NCBI RefSeq assembly: GCF_001411555.2 | Contig: NC_049903.1 | Span: forward strand, 33,166,145-33,230,144 | Direction of reading: 5' to 3' | DNA: 64,000 nucleotides | Source of the DNA: Juglans regia | Lineage: Eukaryota; Streptophyta; Magnoliopsida; Fagales; Juglandaceae | In this document: one piece after another, positions 23,280 to 34,391 of the stretch | Layout of the letters: the number at the start of each line of letters is the position of its first letter | Position numbering within the stretch: position 1 is the stretch's first letter | The notes under the pieces: generated by a model | What the model saw: the letters and a program-made list of their open reading frames with translations, nothing else | The model's database searches: none | What the model was told of the DNA's origin: nothing | Program-made: the position numbers and the translations under genes

Positions 23280-24200
23280 TGATGAACGTATCATTCCTCC
23301 ATCTATCATATATAGGGTTTTTCTCTAAGAAGAAAGACAATCAAGAACTAGAATATAAATAGCTTTTTTCTCGCATTTTCTCCCAAAGTTTTTTCTCTCG
23401 CCATCACGTTGCCGCCCAAGGGGTTGGAGCTTCATCTCCTTCCCCCCTTCCGCTCGCCCAGTCTTTGTTATTAGATTTATTTTCCATTATTTTCTGTAAA
23501 TTTTTCAGTGATAGTAACAAGTTATTTCGATCTGCTGTTTGCCAGTAATATTGGACCACCACGCGCCCCTCCAATGGTTTCCCCAGTCGCCGATCTGTCG
23601 ATCGGAGGAAGAAATTTGTCCAAGTGAGTGGTGCACGTGGCTCATGCACTGCTTACAGTGCGCGTGGGCCTCACACTCCGTCACAATAGAGGGGGTTTCC
23701 TGTCGTCACGCACGGCACAATCGGGGCCATCTGCTTCTTATCTCTCAGATCTGGGTGCCCTTTTTTCGCTCAGTGTGGCGCGTGTCCTGCATGCCCCACC
23801 ACCATCAGTGGTGGTCTTTCGCCGGTGTGTCGGGTCATCTTCAAGTAGCTATTCTCTTATGTTCCTACTTTCCTTAACCAGCAATCAAGACGATGTGATC
23901 GTGATAGTCTCTTGCAGTTGGAGCAGATCAACAAAATGCAGCGCACCCCTCTCGATTATAGAGTTTAGTCGTAGGATTATAGTCTATTTATTAGATTATG
24001 TTAGAATCGCTTTTGAGAGGCCTCCCCTTGTGGGATAGGCTTGGAATCAAAATTTTGACTTATCCCATTTTTTCATTTTTATTTTTGGTGTTGCTTTTAT
24101 TTATTTTGGTAAGATTATCGATGACTCCCACCCCACTATATCTTGTATCATTGTAACAGTTTATTTTATTAATCCAATGCTTAAGGAAAAAAAAAAAATA
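23280..24200 (+). mobile_element. Non-coding retroposon, copy B
   Basis: The element starts near 23280-23400, with GGGGTTGGAGCTTCATCTCC at 23418, and ends GCTTAAGG followed by a 12-A tail at 24188-24199. The 3' part (GACTCCCACCCCACTATATCTTGTATC...) matches the inverted element at 38527-39300 and its second copy at 43747-44520. It is GC-rich relative to its surroundings, and the two overlapping ORFs at 23539-24038 have no recognisable domain. Borders at the 5' side are approximate. Confidence 0.5.
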
Positions 24201-24447
24201 TATATATATATATATATACATATAAATTTTGGGTCAAAGAAGACACGTGAGAGTAATAACTTTTATTATTTATTATCTTTATTTGATGTGATATTAAATA
24301 ATTAAAAAAGTAAAATATAAATATAAACTATTATTAATTTATCAATTATTCTGAATAAATATATATTTTAAAAAGTGAATAATATTTTTAATAGTTGAAA
24401 GGTCTCAAATTGACACGGGCCCACGTTGTCTTTGAATGCATCGATTA

Positions 24448-25164
24448 GGGCATTAACATTGGTCTATGTATATACAAAGTCATATTTACATGAGCAATGT
24501 TAGGTACAGTCCCCATTTGAGGACTGTATATGTAGGCCTAAGCTTTTTGAACTTTAAAATTTTTTAAAATTACAAAATTATCCTTCCTAAAATAATGTTT
24601 TCTCTTATTTAATAATGTGCCTCCACATGCAGTCCCCACTTGAAGACTGCAAATAGAATTTCTCTATTTACATAATATGACTTTAAAATCCCCCATATTG
24701 ACTTATATATATCTAAATATTTAGTTATCTATGAATAGTGTTTATCTAAATTTGGATAACTACTATTCATCGTACAAATTATATTTTAATCATTATTTCT
24801 ATCTCCTCTCACTCTCTCACAATTATTTCCTTTTCTCCCTCCTTCAATAACACAACAAATCTTCACTTGCACATTCATTTTATTATTATAATATATTATA
24901 TATATTTTTTCATTTTAATATAATATATAAAAAATATAATTTTTTATTATTACATTTTTATTATTAATGTCAAATGTATGTGGTGGATGTTAATTGTGAA
25001 ATATATATAAAAAAATTAATTTCAACAAAAAATTAATAAATAGTTTATTATTATTTTGTCTCAAATATACATAAATTAATGTGAAAATTTTATTTGAATG
25101 ACAAAATAAATATGTAAAAGAGATGATTTTATATATACATATATATAGACCAATATTAATGCTC
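24448..25164. mobile_element. Tourist-like MITE (PIF/Harbinger), TTA target duplication
   Basis: Left end TTA then GGGCATTAACATTGGTCTA; right end TAGACCAATATTAATGCTC then TTA. The ends are inverted repeats with few mismatches, and the 3-bp duplication TTA (24445-24447, 25165-25167) is the PIF/Harbinger signature. AT-rich interior, no coding. It carries a second MITE at 24492-24664. Confidence 0.7.
24492..24664. mobile_element. 173-bp MITE nested in the Tourist-like MITE, 9-bp target duplication
   Basis: Flanked by TATTTACAT at 24483-24491 and 24665-24673. The inner ends are GAGCAATGTTAGGTACAGTCC and the inverse of a GCAGTCTTCAAG... GAGAAATTCTA-type end. The 9-bp duplication suggests a Mutator-type MITE. 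Each end holds a small palindrome (CAGTCCCCATTTGAGGACTG on the left). Confidence 0.65.
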
Positions 25165-25339
25165 TTATCATGCCAAGTCGAGGGATGACAAAAATTTTAA
25201 AAAAATAATACTATTTTTCATCTATAAATACGTTATAAATAAATATAAAAAACATAGCATTATTTAATATTATCATATTTTCCCCACGTCAGCCATGCCG
25301 AAATATAATTTTTCTTGCCCCAATAATTCATCAGCCCTA

Positions 25340-25690
25340 AGAATTGAATCCCCTCTCTCTGCGGCCCTCGTCTCCGCTTGTCGTCGCTCCGGCTAGCCCT
25401 GCCACCGCCGTCCAGTCGGTATGCCGTCGACTCAATCTCTATATCTCTGTCTCTGTTTTGTTTTTTTTTTTTTTTTTGGGTTGTTTGTCGATATATTCTT
25501 TTTTTTTTTTTTTCCGATATATTTTTCTTGCTGTAGGTTTGCTGCTGCACAATCGGTTGCCTTGTTTTATACTTTTTATTTATTTGTCCAAATCTCGATC
25601 AAAATATTCTCGGTCGCTCAGTTGGACTTTCCTGTTTATGAGGATTTTGGGTTTATGTATGCAAGTGGCAGTGTTATAGTTCAAGTAAGA
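25340..25690 (+). promoter_or_regulatory. Possible 5' leader exon of the BAG gene
   Basis: A CT-rich, GC-richer island (25345-25420) ends in CCAGTCG then GTATGC, a fair splice donor. An acceptor (TTGTCTCAG) lies at 27187-27195, just before the BAG start codon at 27206. A first non-coding exon here with a 1.8 kb leader intron is plausible but unproven. Alternatively, this island is another retroposon fragment. Confidence 0.3.
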
Positions 25691-26014
25691 TGACGAATGA
25701 GGTTCTATGGTTGCCGCTACTTCGTTGCCTCTGCCTAACTGGTTTTACACAAAATAAAAATTAACATCGGGCCAATTTTTTTCCTAATTTTTTTTTTTTT
25801 AATTTGGCACCGGGTATCAAGAACAAAGCCATGACTAATCCCAGGGTGCACATGCCCTCAACAAGGAGTTTCCTATAAGTACATCTCGAGTGGTTCAAAG
25901 AAAGTTCCCGTAGTCTGATGACCCCTAGAAATTGACCAAAGAAGATTCAAACCTTAGACTTGGAGGGAGCCAACTCTTTTTCTTCTAATTCATATAATAA
26001 ACTGGTTGAATGCA

Positions 26015-26862
26015 AACCCTTAGGGGTTGGATCAAGTGGTATAGACCTTGGGCTTGGGGGTATGCTCCCCCCGGTCTAAAGTTCAAATCCCCTTAGAGCA
26101 CTGCATTGGCTTCATCAAAAGCCCATCCAAATGCAAGTTTTGCATATATATCGTTGAAAGCATCTACATTGGAGTGTCTATAACTCCTCAGCTCAAGATT
26201 TGAGCTATAGTGAATTCAATTCATTCTTCAAATTTGAAGTGATACTTTTCACAGGCCAAAGGAATTTTTTATTCCAAAATGTGGAATAACAACTCCTGGG
26301 CTACGGACTTTTTTGTCTAGTCATTGAAATCTTGATTCGTTGCTTTCAAGAAGAGGAAGTTGCAATTCGTAGCTTGCATACATTGTTTGGCAGCATTATT
26401 GTTGACTACATGATTGTAGTCTTCACTGGGTGGATGAGCTTGAAGATAATTAAAAATGATTAATTAACATATTATTATTATAATTGTAAAATATGAAAAA
26501 AATAAATATGATTAGTGTAATTGCAAAATATGAAAAAAATAAATTAAAAATTTTATTATTAAAAAAATAATATTATATTATTATTTTTATGAATCCAATG
26601 GCTAATCCAATGTGGGATTATGTCTCGGGAGGTTTTGACCTTATGGAAAACATGTATTTTTCATCAAATTTTGGAGATGGCTTTGATGAACCCAATGCCA
26701 ATGCTCTTAGGGGTGAAAACAATCTCTAAGGGCCATCGAACTAAGGATTTTTCCTTTGAATTACTTGCACTTGCGAGAAACTTCTTGTTGAGGGCTTGTG
26801 CACCCCCGAGATTAGTCGGGATGCTATTCCCGGACACCCCGTGCCAATAAAAAATAAATAAA
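26015..26862 (+). mobile_element. tRNA-derived SINE split by a MITE, 19-bp target duplication
   Basis: Exact direct repeats AATAAACTGGTTGAATGCA at 25996-26014 and 26863-26881 bound the insertion. The head (26015-26095) has pol III A-box-like GTTGGATCAAGTGGTAT and B-box GTTCAAATCC. The body resumes at 26710 (AACAATCTCTAAGGGCCATC, CCCCCGAGATTAGTCGGGAT, TTCCCGGACACC) and ends in an AATAAAAAATAAATAAA tail. This is the build of plant SINEs of the Au type (resemblance judged from memory). Without the MITE at 26096-26706 the SINE would be about 235 bp. Confidence 0.8.
26096..26706. mobile_element. Tourist-like MITE inserted in the SINE, TTA target duplication
   Basis: TTA at 26093-26095 and 26707-26709 flanks a 611-bp element whose ends are inverted: GAGCACTGCATTGGCTTCATC on the left and GATGAACCCAATGCCAATGCTC on the right (each quoted loosely to show the GAGCAxTGxCATTGG core). 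The interior is AT-rich, with another possible nested element starting near 26155 (AAAGCATCTACATTGGAG). No coding. Confidence 0.7.
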
Positions 26863-27205
26863 AATAAACTGGTTGAATGCAGGTGACATAAAACAAATGC
26901 TAGAACTGTTATTCTTTTTATTTTTTTGTTTTCAAATTCATGGGTGTGGGTGGTTAATGCAGTTTTGGGAATTGCTGTTTCATTATGTTTTGATGATTTT
27001 TCTGGTTTTGGGTCCTGATGCAACCATCTGGATAGATTGGGAGTTTAGTCATCGCATTTGAACCGGGGTGGACCAAATGATGGATCGTTATAAAATGGGT
27101 TTTGCAATATCACTGACACATTCCAAGATTTGTAGAATAGGGCTTCCAGTTTCTCGTTCTTAAGACTTCCCTTTTTGTTTTGATTTTTGTCTCAGTTTTG
27201 GTGTG

Positions 27206-30200
27206 ATGAGCAAGAACTCCGATCAGCACGTTCCTGATTCAGTGCTGGATGAGAATAACGATGAGATCAAGTGGGAGGTGAAGCCCGACAGCATGCTCAT
27301 CCAGAAGCTAGAGGATGATGTCGGCAATGACAGCTCTGCCACTACTCAAGGGCCAATGATCAAACTCATGGTCTCCTACCTCCACGGCCCTACCCGTCAT
27401 GAGGTCCATGTCCCTGCCCAATCGACTTTTGGTAAATCTTCTACTCATAGCTCGGCCTACTCTATAACTGATGCCGGACATAATTAGAATTATTATGACG
27501 GCTATTTAATCAATAAAAACTAGAGATTGAGATTGAGAAAAGATGTAAAATAGAGAGACAACTCTGAGAGTAAAGTATATTGATAAAACGTGTTATCAAG
27601 TTCTGAAGCCCACCAGCTGAGCTCAAATGGCCTTGGAAGTTCGAGATTATGAGAATCTTGACCAAGAAGACAAAATCCCAATTATTGCAAAAAATAAAGT
27701 ATGTAATAAAATAAGAATCTTGCCAAAAATCTGGCTCAAATTGGAATCAGAGTCATATCTAAAAAGGAAAGTGAAATATTTCCATAGAAGGTAAAAAAGT
27801 AACTTAAATCGACGATTTGAATGGGAAAGCGACTGATTTCATGGTCGAAACGTGGACCACCAGGTGTAGAGTGGTGACCACGGCGTGTGTGCCAAAAAGA
27901 ACTTTCCGAGGAATCTTCACTGTTTCTTGCCATATTTGCATTGATCTATCTTCTCGAGGTAGTCCAGTGTTGTTAACGTAGAATTTGTCAAATTTGCATC
28001 ATCAGACCTGGATTCCCTTGCATTAGTAACCCTCATAAGAATTACAATTGTTCACATTTGGCATTGTTGCAGTTCTTATGTACTCAAGATTGGATTTGAT
28101 CTTTTTTTTTAATATTCAATAAAATAAACTTGGTATGATCATATAATTTTAATCAGCACAACTAAATCTTCATCTTTACAGTCAAAATGATCATATATAC
28201 TATTTTGATCATACTAAGTTTATTTTATTGAATATTAAAAAAAAAATAAGAAGAAAGCCTTTGTATAATGGTTAACATGTACTGGTAATTTTGAAGATCT
28301 AATAAAATGTTTCTGATAGCATCATTAATGTTACTCTTGTGAAGTTAAGAAGGGTGACAATTGCATTTCTAGCTTCAGAAGTGGGAGTTGGAATTCCCAT
28401 TTTTCATGTGACTTGGAATGTCAATGGAATTTTAATTCTCTTGAATCTTATCATTTGAATGACCAACTCTTACCAATTCCAGGTAGTATGTTTTGGCGTG
28501 ATGAGCTCCTTGCGCTCACATGGTCAGCATTAGATGGTGTTATTGCACTCTCTCTGTATTGTTTTCATGTTGCAGGAATGTTGAGGTGTTTTTGTTCATG
28601 CACCAGTGATTGTATGTAACATTCATACATTCTTTGAAACTTCAACATCTATGTTAATGATCATTCTCCAATCAATGGGTTTGATGTACTCTTCCACCAT
28701 TTACGAGTATATCTTCTGTGAGAGTTTTTGATCGACAATGAATGTTTTGGTTGTCCAAACTATTGATTGCTGATTGGTATTGTCGTATAGTTGATTTTTA
28801 TCACATCATTTGTGTTTTTAGCGGAGGATTTTTCTTTGATATGGTACTTGTGTGTTTGTGTACAACCATTACTTGGACCTTCTAGGCTACTAGTGTGAAC
28901 AAATATATATTCTGATCGAAGTTTATATATGTTTTCTTTAAGTGGTTTATTAATGACAGGGGATATAAAGAATGCTCTAGCACAGAAAACTGGTTTGGAT
29001 CCTAAAGACCAAAGACTTATGTTCAGAGGAAAAGAGAAAGAGGATGAGGAGCACCTGCACATGGCAGGTGTAAAGGATAGGTCAAAGATTTTGCTTTTGG
29101 AGGAGACTGCAAGCAAAGTGAGGAAGCTTGAGGAGATGAGAAAAAGTGATCAGATAGCAAAAGCATCTGAAGCAGTTGCAGATGTCAGAGCAGAGGTTGA
29201 TAAGATCTCAGAAAGGGTAAACTGATCTCCTCTAAAACCACCTCTCTGTGAAGGATACATCCAATGGAGACTTATATCAAGTATCAACAGAGCTGCTCAT
29301 TTGTGTAGGTGGCTGCCTTGGAGGTGGCTGTGGATGGTGGGACCAAAGTTGAAGAGAAGGAATTTTTAGTATCAATAGAGTTGCTCATGAAACAGTTACT
29401 GAAGTTGGATAGCATCGAGGCTGAAGGAGAAGCGAAACTGCAGCGGAAGGCTGAGGTTAGTATTCTAGGCCATCAATCTTGCAACCTGGATGTTGTATCT
29501 GCTCTCTGGTTTCAAATTGTAATTTTTCACTCATGGATCCAAAAGCTTTTATTGAGATGATATATTGCTCAATTTATTGTGGCAGCATATAACATGATGC
29601 CTTATGCTCGATTATGCTGGTTACCAAGTTGTTTTTCATTCCACATCCTATATTATGTTGTGCCATGTGTCTGCAGATGTTCTTGATGTCTATATTTCGT
29701 TCACAACAATGAAGACCAAAGAGAGACCTGCACCAATCTAATGTTTTGGTGTATTCCATGTAATTGTAAATTGGGCTGCCAGGAATTATATTACTTCCAA
29801 TCGTCTCCCTCTCTCTATATCTCTCACTTCATGCACTTAAGCTAAACTATATGCATGCCTATTATATGTATGCTACTTGTAAATCATATACTTTATTTGC
29901 ATTTTTACTTTCGCCCTTTTGCATCATGATGGTCCCCCAGGAAACTAGATGAGACATTTGTAGTTATGTCTTCATGTTCTGGTGTGGTTACTGTCCATGC
30001 CTTATTTCAACTTTTCATAACTATGATAGATCTCTCAATTTTGCACTAGGAGTTTCCTTGGATTATGACATTCTTCTAGTGGGTGGGGTCGTGTATACAT
30101 TGTTTTATTGCCCAAGGGTGGGTCCACAGGGCCCTGCTTTGTTGAGGTTCCACGCCATTAAAATAAAACAGCTTACTTGATTATCATGTTATATTTGCTT

Positions 30201-30551
30201 CCCTCTTGTAGCAGAATTTTTTTTCTTTGAAAGCGGTGAGTTGTGTACCAAAGAGTCTGTATGTTTGCCCTAGGTTTGCTTTATCTTCCACTTTGTCCCC
30301 TTTTTTTTTTGCTACCAGTGGTAGACTGAAATATAAAGCTGTTGTGTCTATGTTTGATGTTAACATGAAACTGTGTGCGCATTAATAGCCTTGCATTGAA
30401 TTCTCTGAAGGCTACTGCATGAGCTGATTACTTCCTTGAACAGGTACGCCGTGTTCAGAACTTTGTGGAGAAACTCGACAACCTGAAGGCTAGAAACTCT
30501 AATCCATATAGCAACAGTAGTAATTCTGTCTCAGTAACAACCAAATTGTAG
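27206..30551 (+). CDS. BAG-family co-chaperone regulator (BAG1-4 type)
   Basis: Four exons, 27206-27431, 28960-29216, 29309-29455 and 30444-30551, giving 245 aa. All junctions are GT-AG and in phase. The start is the ATG at 27206; the GTG just before it is not used in plants. Residues 1-45: lead-in with WEVKPDSMLIQKLE, typical of plant BAG1-4. About 48-125: ubiquitin-like domain (IKLMVSYLHGPTRHEVHVPA, DPKDQRLMFRGKE, AGVKDRSKILLLEE). About 130-230: BAG domain (ASEAVADVRAEVDKISERV, VALEVAVDGGTKVEEKEFLV, IELLMKQLLKLDSIEAEGEA, VRRVQNFVEKLDNLK). BAG proteins bind the Hsp70 ATPase domain and act as nucleotide-exchange or adaptor factors in stress and cell-death control; in the cytosol by inference. 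The tail stops at TTKL, where relatives usually continue to a WETF-like motif. Introns 1 and 3 are long (1.5 and 1.0 kb), and intron 1 holds a foldback. Confidence 0.93.
28101..28247. mobile_element. Foldback (hairpin) element in BAG intron 1
   Basis: Left arm 28102-28145 (T run, AATATTCAATAAAATAAACT, TGGTATGATCATATA) and right arm about 28200-28246 are inverse complements over about 45 bases with very few mismatches, separated by a loop of about 55 bases. This could be a Stowaway-like or other short foldback MITE. On the transcribed strand it would form a long stem inside the pre-mRNA. Confidence 0.7.
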
Positions 30552-31086
30552 GCCTTTTATAGAGAAAAAAAAGAAAAGAAAATTGTAGACCTTTGACACT
30601 GAGTGTGAATTACTCCGGATTTGAAGAATTTGATTAGGTATTTGCTTTATTACAATCGTCTATTGAATTAGATATTCGACATAAATTTAATAGCATCCAA
30701 AATATTCTATTGGAGCTTCATTCAAGATTGACCTTTTTGCTTTGTTATGGAACTCATGCATTTAAACAGAACAATCTTAAAGAACAGTAGGAATTTCTCC
30801 TTAGTCCATTTGCATTTTTTTTTGTTCGATTTAGCTGCTTATCTCCAACATTCTGTTTCTGAGTCAGCTTACTAATGCGATGCCCTAATGCCTACAAAAT
30901 TCTGCTATAGCCACTGCTCCAATCAGAGGAATGATGGGAGACATTTTAACGAGTTTTTTTTCTTTAATGGGTAAACAAGAATGTATTGAGCTTCTTGGGA
31001 GCACTGTTTATTTATTATAAATGAGTTTCTCTTACATGGTTGGTGTGATTTCCAATGAGTTCTTGTACAAGGAGTTTTATCCAACA
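30552..31086. other. Convergent intergenic region between BAG and ammonium transporter A
   Basis: About 535 bases shared by the 3' ends of BAG (+) and the transporter (-). An imperfect duplication of AAATTGTAGRCCTTT lies at 30545-30559 and 30581-30595, overlapping the BAG stop. No other gene. Confidence 0.5.
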
Positions 31087-32718
31087 TCAGACTGCGTGCT
31101 GTTCTTCAAGCTGGATGTCACCATTGGTAGCAGCATCTTGTGTATATTGTTGTTCTCTTTGTCCTTGCCCAATAAGAGCATAGGCTTCCTCTCCATGAGC
31201 TGCATCGTCCCCAATCTTGAGCTCTTCCTCTGTCATTCGAAGAGGTATTAAAAGTTTAATGACCAAGAGAATGATGGATGTAGCAAGTACATTCCAACCA
31301 ATTATAAAACATGCTCCAACCAGCTGCTTCCAAAATTGAACTCCACGTTCACCGCCATAGAAGGAGCCTTTTGAATTGGGGACGGGTAGGAACAAGCTTG
31401 AGAGGTTTGGATGAGCGAAGAGTCCTGTAAGAGCACCACCCAAGATTCCGGCAACAGCATGAGTATGCAACACACCAAGGGTGTCATCAACAGCCTGCAG
31501 CAACGGCAGCTTCCTGCTCAAAACCATCATGGTGTACCAGGGAATTGTCCCAGAAACTATGCCCATTACCAAGGCAGCCCATCCCTGAACGAGACCTGTA
31601 GATATGGGAAAGGTTGAGAATGGGGAGAAATTGAATATGAGACCTGTGAATATACAAGGAGGCATGCTTAATTAGAAATGTTCTGACCTGCACCAGGAGT
31701 GATACAGACCAACCCAGTTATCATTCCCTGGATGGCTCCAATCACAGAGGGCTTCTTGAAGAAGAGAACATCCCAGCATGTCCATACCAGGAGACTAGTG
31801 GCCGCACAGATATGAGTGTTGAGGACAGCCATGGATGAATCCACATTAGCTGAAAAAGGATCTCCACCATTGAAACCACTCCAACCCATCCAAAGAATTC
31901 CAGCCCCAGCAAGTGCTAGTAAGAGATTGTTAGGCGGGAATTCATCCCGGTCTTCTCTCAATCTTGGACCAACCTACAGAGAAGATCACCGATTAAACAA
32001 GTCAAACATATTGGAGATTACTGAAATCATCATTACCATATGTGGGATATCGGAAAAAATGGGTATACTTAATTACCCAGAAAGCTGCTGTGAATCCTGC
32101 TGCACCAGAAGCTAAATGAACAACATAACCACCCGAATAATCCATCACACCCCACTGGAAGAGGAAGCCACCACCCCATACGCTAAACGCTCCGACGCTG
32201 TAGGAGAAAGTGATCCATAGTGGTACAAAGAGCATCCAAGCTTTGATGCTCATCCGACCCAGAACCGACCCGGCAAGCAGTATCACAGTCACAGCTGCAA
32301 AGGCAAACTGGAAGAAGACCATGGTAGCTGTGGGGTATAACAGTGTAGCTGCTGTAGTTACATTTTTGTAACTTGTGGAGGGGAGAACGGCTTGGGGGAT
32401 CAAGAAGTCCTGGGAAACGGCAAGGCCAGCCTTCCCCCAGAATGGAAGAAGCTTATGACCAAAAGACATTTTGTAAGCCCATAGCACCCAACAAGGCATG
32501 ACGGCTGCGAAGGCAAACAGTGCCATGAATGCTGAGTTGAGTGCCCATTTCTTCTTGACAAGACCTGCATAAAGGATGACTAGCCCTGGCATGCCTTGCA
32601 TGCCCACGAGTGTAGCAGATATCATCTGCCATGCATTGTCGCCCTTGTTCAGCCATTCAGGTGCAGCAGGAACCAGGCCTTGCTGGTATCCAGAAGGAAC
32701 AACCGAAGCATTTGCCAT
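31087..32718 (-). CDS. AMT2/MEP-type ammonium transporter A
   Basis: Three exons on the - strand, 32718-32077, 31973-31688 and 31595-31087, 478 aa, intact. The ATG at 32718 starts MANASV; the upstream TTG is not a start. The protein carries the Amt/Mep/Rh fold: [11 protein letters not shown] at the N-terminus, [84 protein letters not shown], and a C-terminus [19 protein letters not shown] typical of the plant AMT2 clade. Pore residues are kept: D193 in DYSGG, and the twin histidines H201 and H355. Such proteins form plasma-membrane trimers that move ammonium into cells. Exon joints AFW/VGPR and PGAG match those of transporter B, but the third intron (before VDDTLG) is absent. The N-terminus and the loop after LLPFWGK differ clearly from B, so it is an older paralogue, not a recent copy. 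Confidence 0.95.
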
Positions 32719-34266
32719 GTTTGGGTTGAGTTTCAAGCTTGCGGCTTGCTATGACCCCAAAACAATCACAAAGGATAGAAACAAGACAGAACAACTAGTT
32801 ATAATATAGTCAAACGTAAGCGTAAACTTTCGGAAACTTTCAAAAACGTGCATGGAATTGGGTGATTCATGTTAGATTCTAGTATTATCGTCATAGGTAG
32901 CTCTTTTTGTCACGGTGTTTCAATGGAGCATGTAGGATCGATCCACTTTTATTTTTTGTTTTCTGTTTTTATTAGTCCTGATCCGTCTGATATCCATCGT
33001 GGGTAGCCCAGCCACTAATTAAACTGGCCGGAGTTAATTAATTTATAGTAACGTTAAATGCACTGAATCTTATCACCCCACATGGCCGGGCGGAAGATTC
33101 CACGAGATTCTTGGCAAAAAGTCGAGATCTGAAGTCACGAAATACAAGTTATTAGACAAAGCCACATTAATGAAGGTGGGGTCCTCCCACCTAGGCTTTC
33201 TACACCATAGTCCAAGCACGAAGAATCCCCCAAGCTGCTTGGACCTTTAACTTGGAGTGTGAACGTGGAAATTTTGCGCACAAAAAAACAAGGGTAGTAC
33301 TGCATGAGAGCTCCTCTATTATTCTGCGATAATTGGTAAACGGCTTTTGTCCCAACCTACAAAATTGGATGCTCTATGTCCTACGATCAGAAGGCAACGA
33401 ATGATCCGATGAAGACGATCGCGCGATGCCTTTTGTAACTTATATAATATTTAATATATATTATTACATCCACATATTAAAATAAAAATAAAAATGAGAA
33501 TAAAAAACAAAAAAGGGTGAGATTCTAATTGATCCCAGATATGATTACTGCTAAATATTAATTATATCAGTTGATATTCTGATAAGATCTCTCAGAAGCT
33601 CTTCACAACAACTCATTACAGTGCCTTCATCCCGTTATGATAAGATCTCTCTCCACTGAAATAGCCTTCCCCTCATTGTGCTCCTCTCTATCTCGATTCC
33701 TTTTGTTTCTCTCTGTAAGTCCAGATCTGTGGTAGAGGAACCGTGCCTGCATCCAGATCTGTGACAATGCCACGATTGTTTTTCGGCTAAACCCCTGTTT
33801 ATTGTAACCCATTATAGTGACGGGTAAGCTAATTTCTATGCTTTAGACTGATTTTTATACACTGAATCTTTGGTTGGTGACAAATATTGTACTCTGATTA
33901 TTGTGTGTAATTTTTTTTTTTTTTTTTAAATCTTAGTTTTGTGTTAATTTTTTAGTGATTCTAGTGATTTTTTTGTGTGCCCATATTGTGTTGGACGGAA
34001 CGATTACTTCACCAAATGGTTCATAGGAATCATTACCTTTCGTAAAGTGTATTCTTCTGCTTGATTCTGAAGGAAACTGTGTTGCAGTCAAGATAACTAA
34101 CATCTTTGAAGTCTAATGCTCAGGTAAAAGGTATGTTGCAATTACATAACTAACATCTTTAAGATTAGAACATGGTTTGTACAATTATCATGGCTTGAAG
34201 GTTAGAAAATTTTGTCGAGGATATGTAGAACGTAATAGTATGGAAGGAAAATGATATAATATTTAC
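32719..34266 (-). promoter_or_regulatory. Upstream region of ammonium transporter A
   Basis: About 1.5 kb with no gene recognised on either strand. It should hold the promoter and leader of the - strand transporter. I see no unambiguous TATA box close to the ATG. A CT-rich block with repeated CCAGATCTGTG (33720-33765) lies further up. Confidence 0.35.
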
Positions 34267-34391
34267 CTACGAAGCTGAGCAGGGGTGGCGGTGAAACAAA
34301 GCTCCACAGAGCTCCACCGGAGTAGTGTCGCTGGTTTGGTCCGTTCAATCAGCTCGCGGGAAATGGTGACGCTAGGCAGACGGAGTCGCAT
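34267..34391 (-). other. Coding-like GC-rich segment ending at a splice donor, unidentified
   Basis: On the - strand an ATG at 34391 opens 41 codons (MRLRLPSVTISRELIERTKP... TPAQLR) that run to a good donor, GTAG then GTAAAT. It is much richer in G+C than its surroundings (34270-34470). It could be a first exon of an unrecognised gene or the edge of a retroposon. No following exon could be assigned. Confidence 0.2.

Noticed and set aside
23539..24038. Two overlapping ORFs of 112 and 136 codons
   Set aside because: They lie in a GC-rich retroposon; no domain, and the other copies do not keep the frames.
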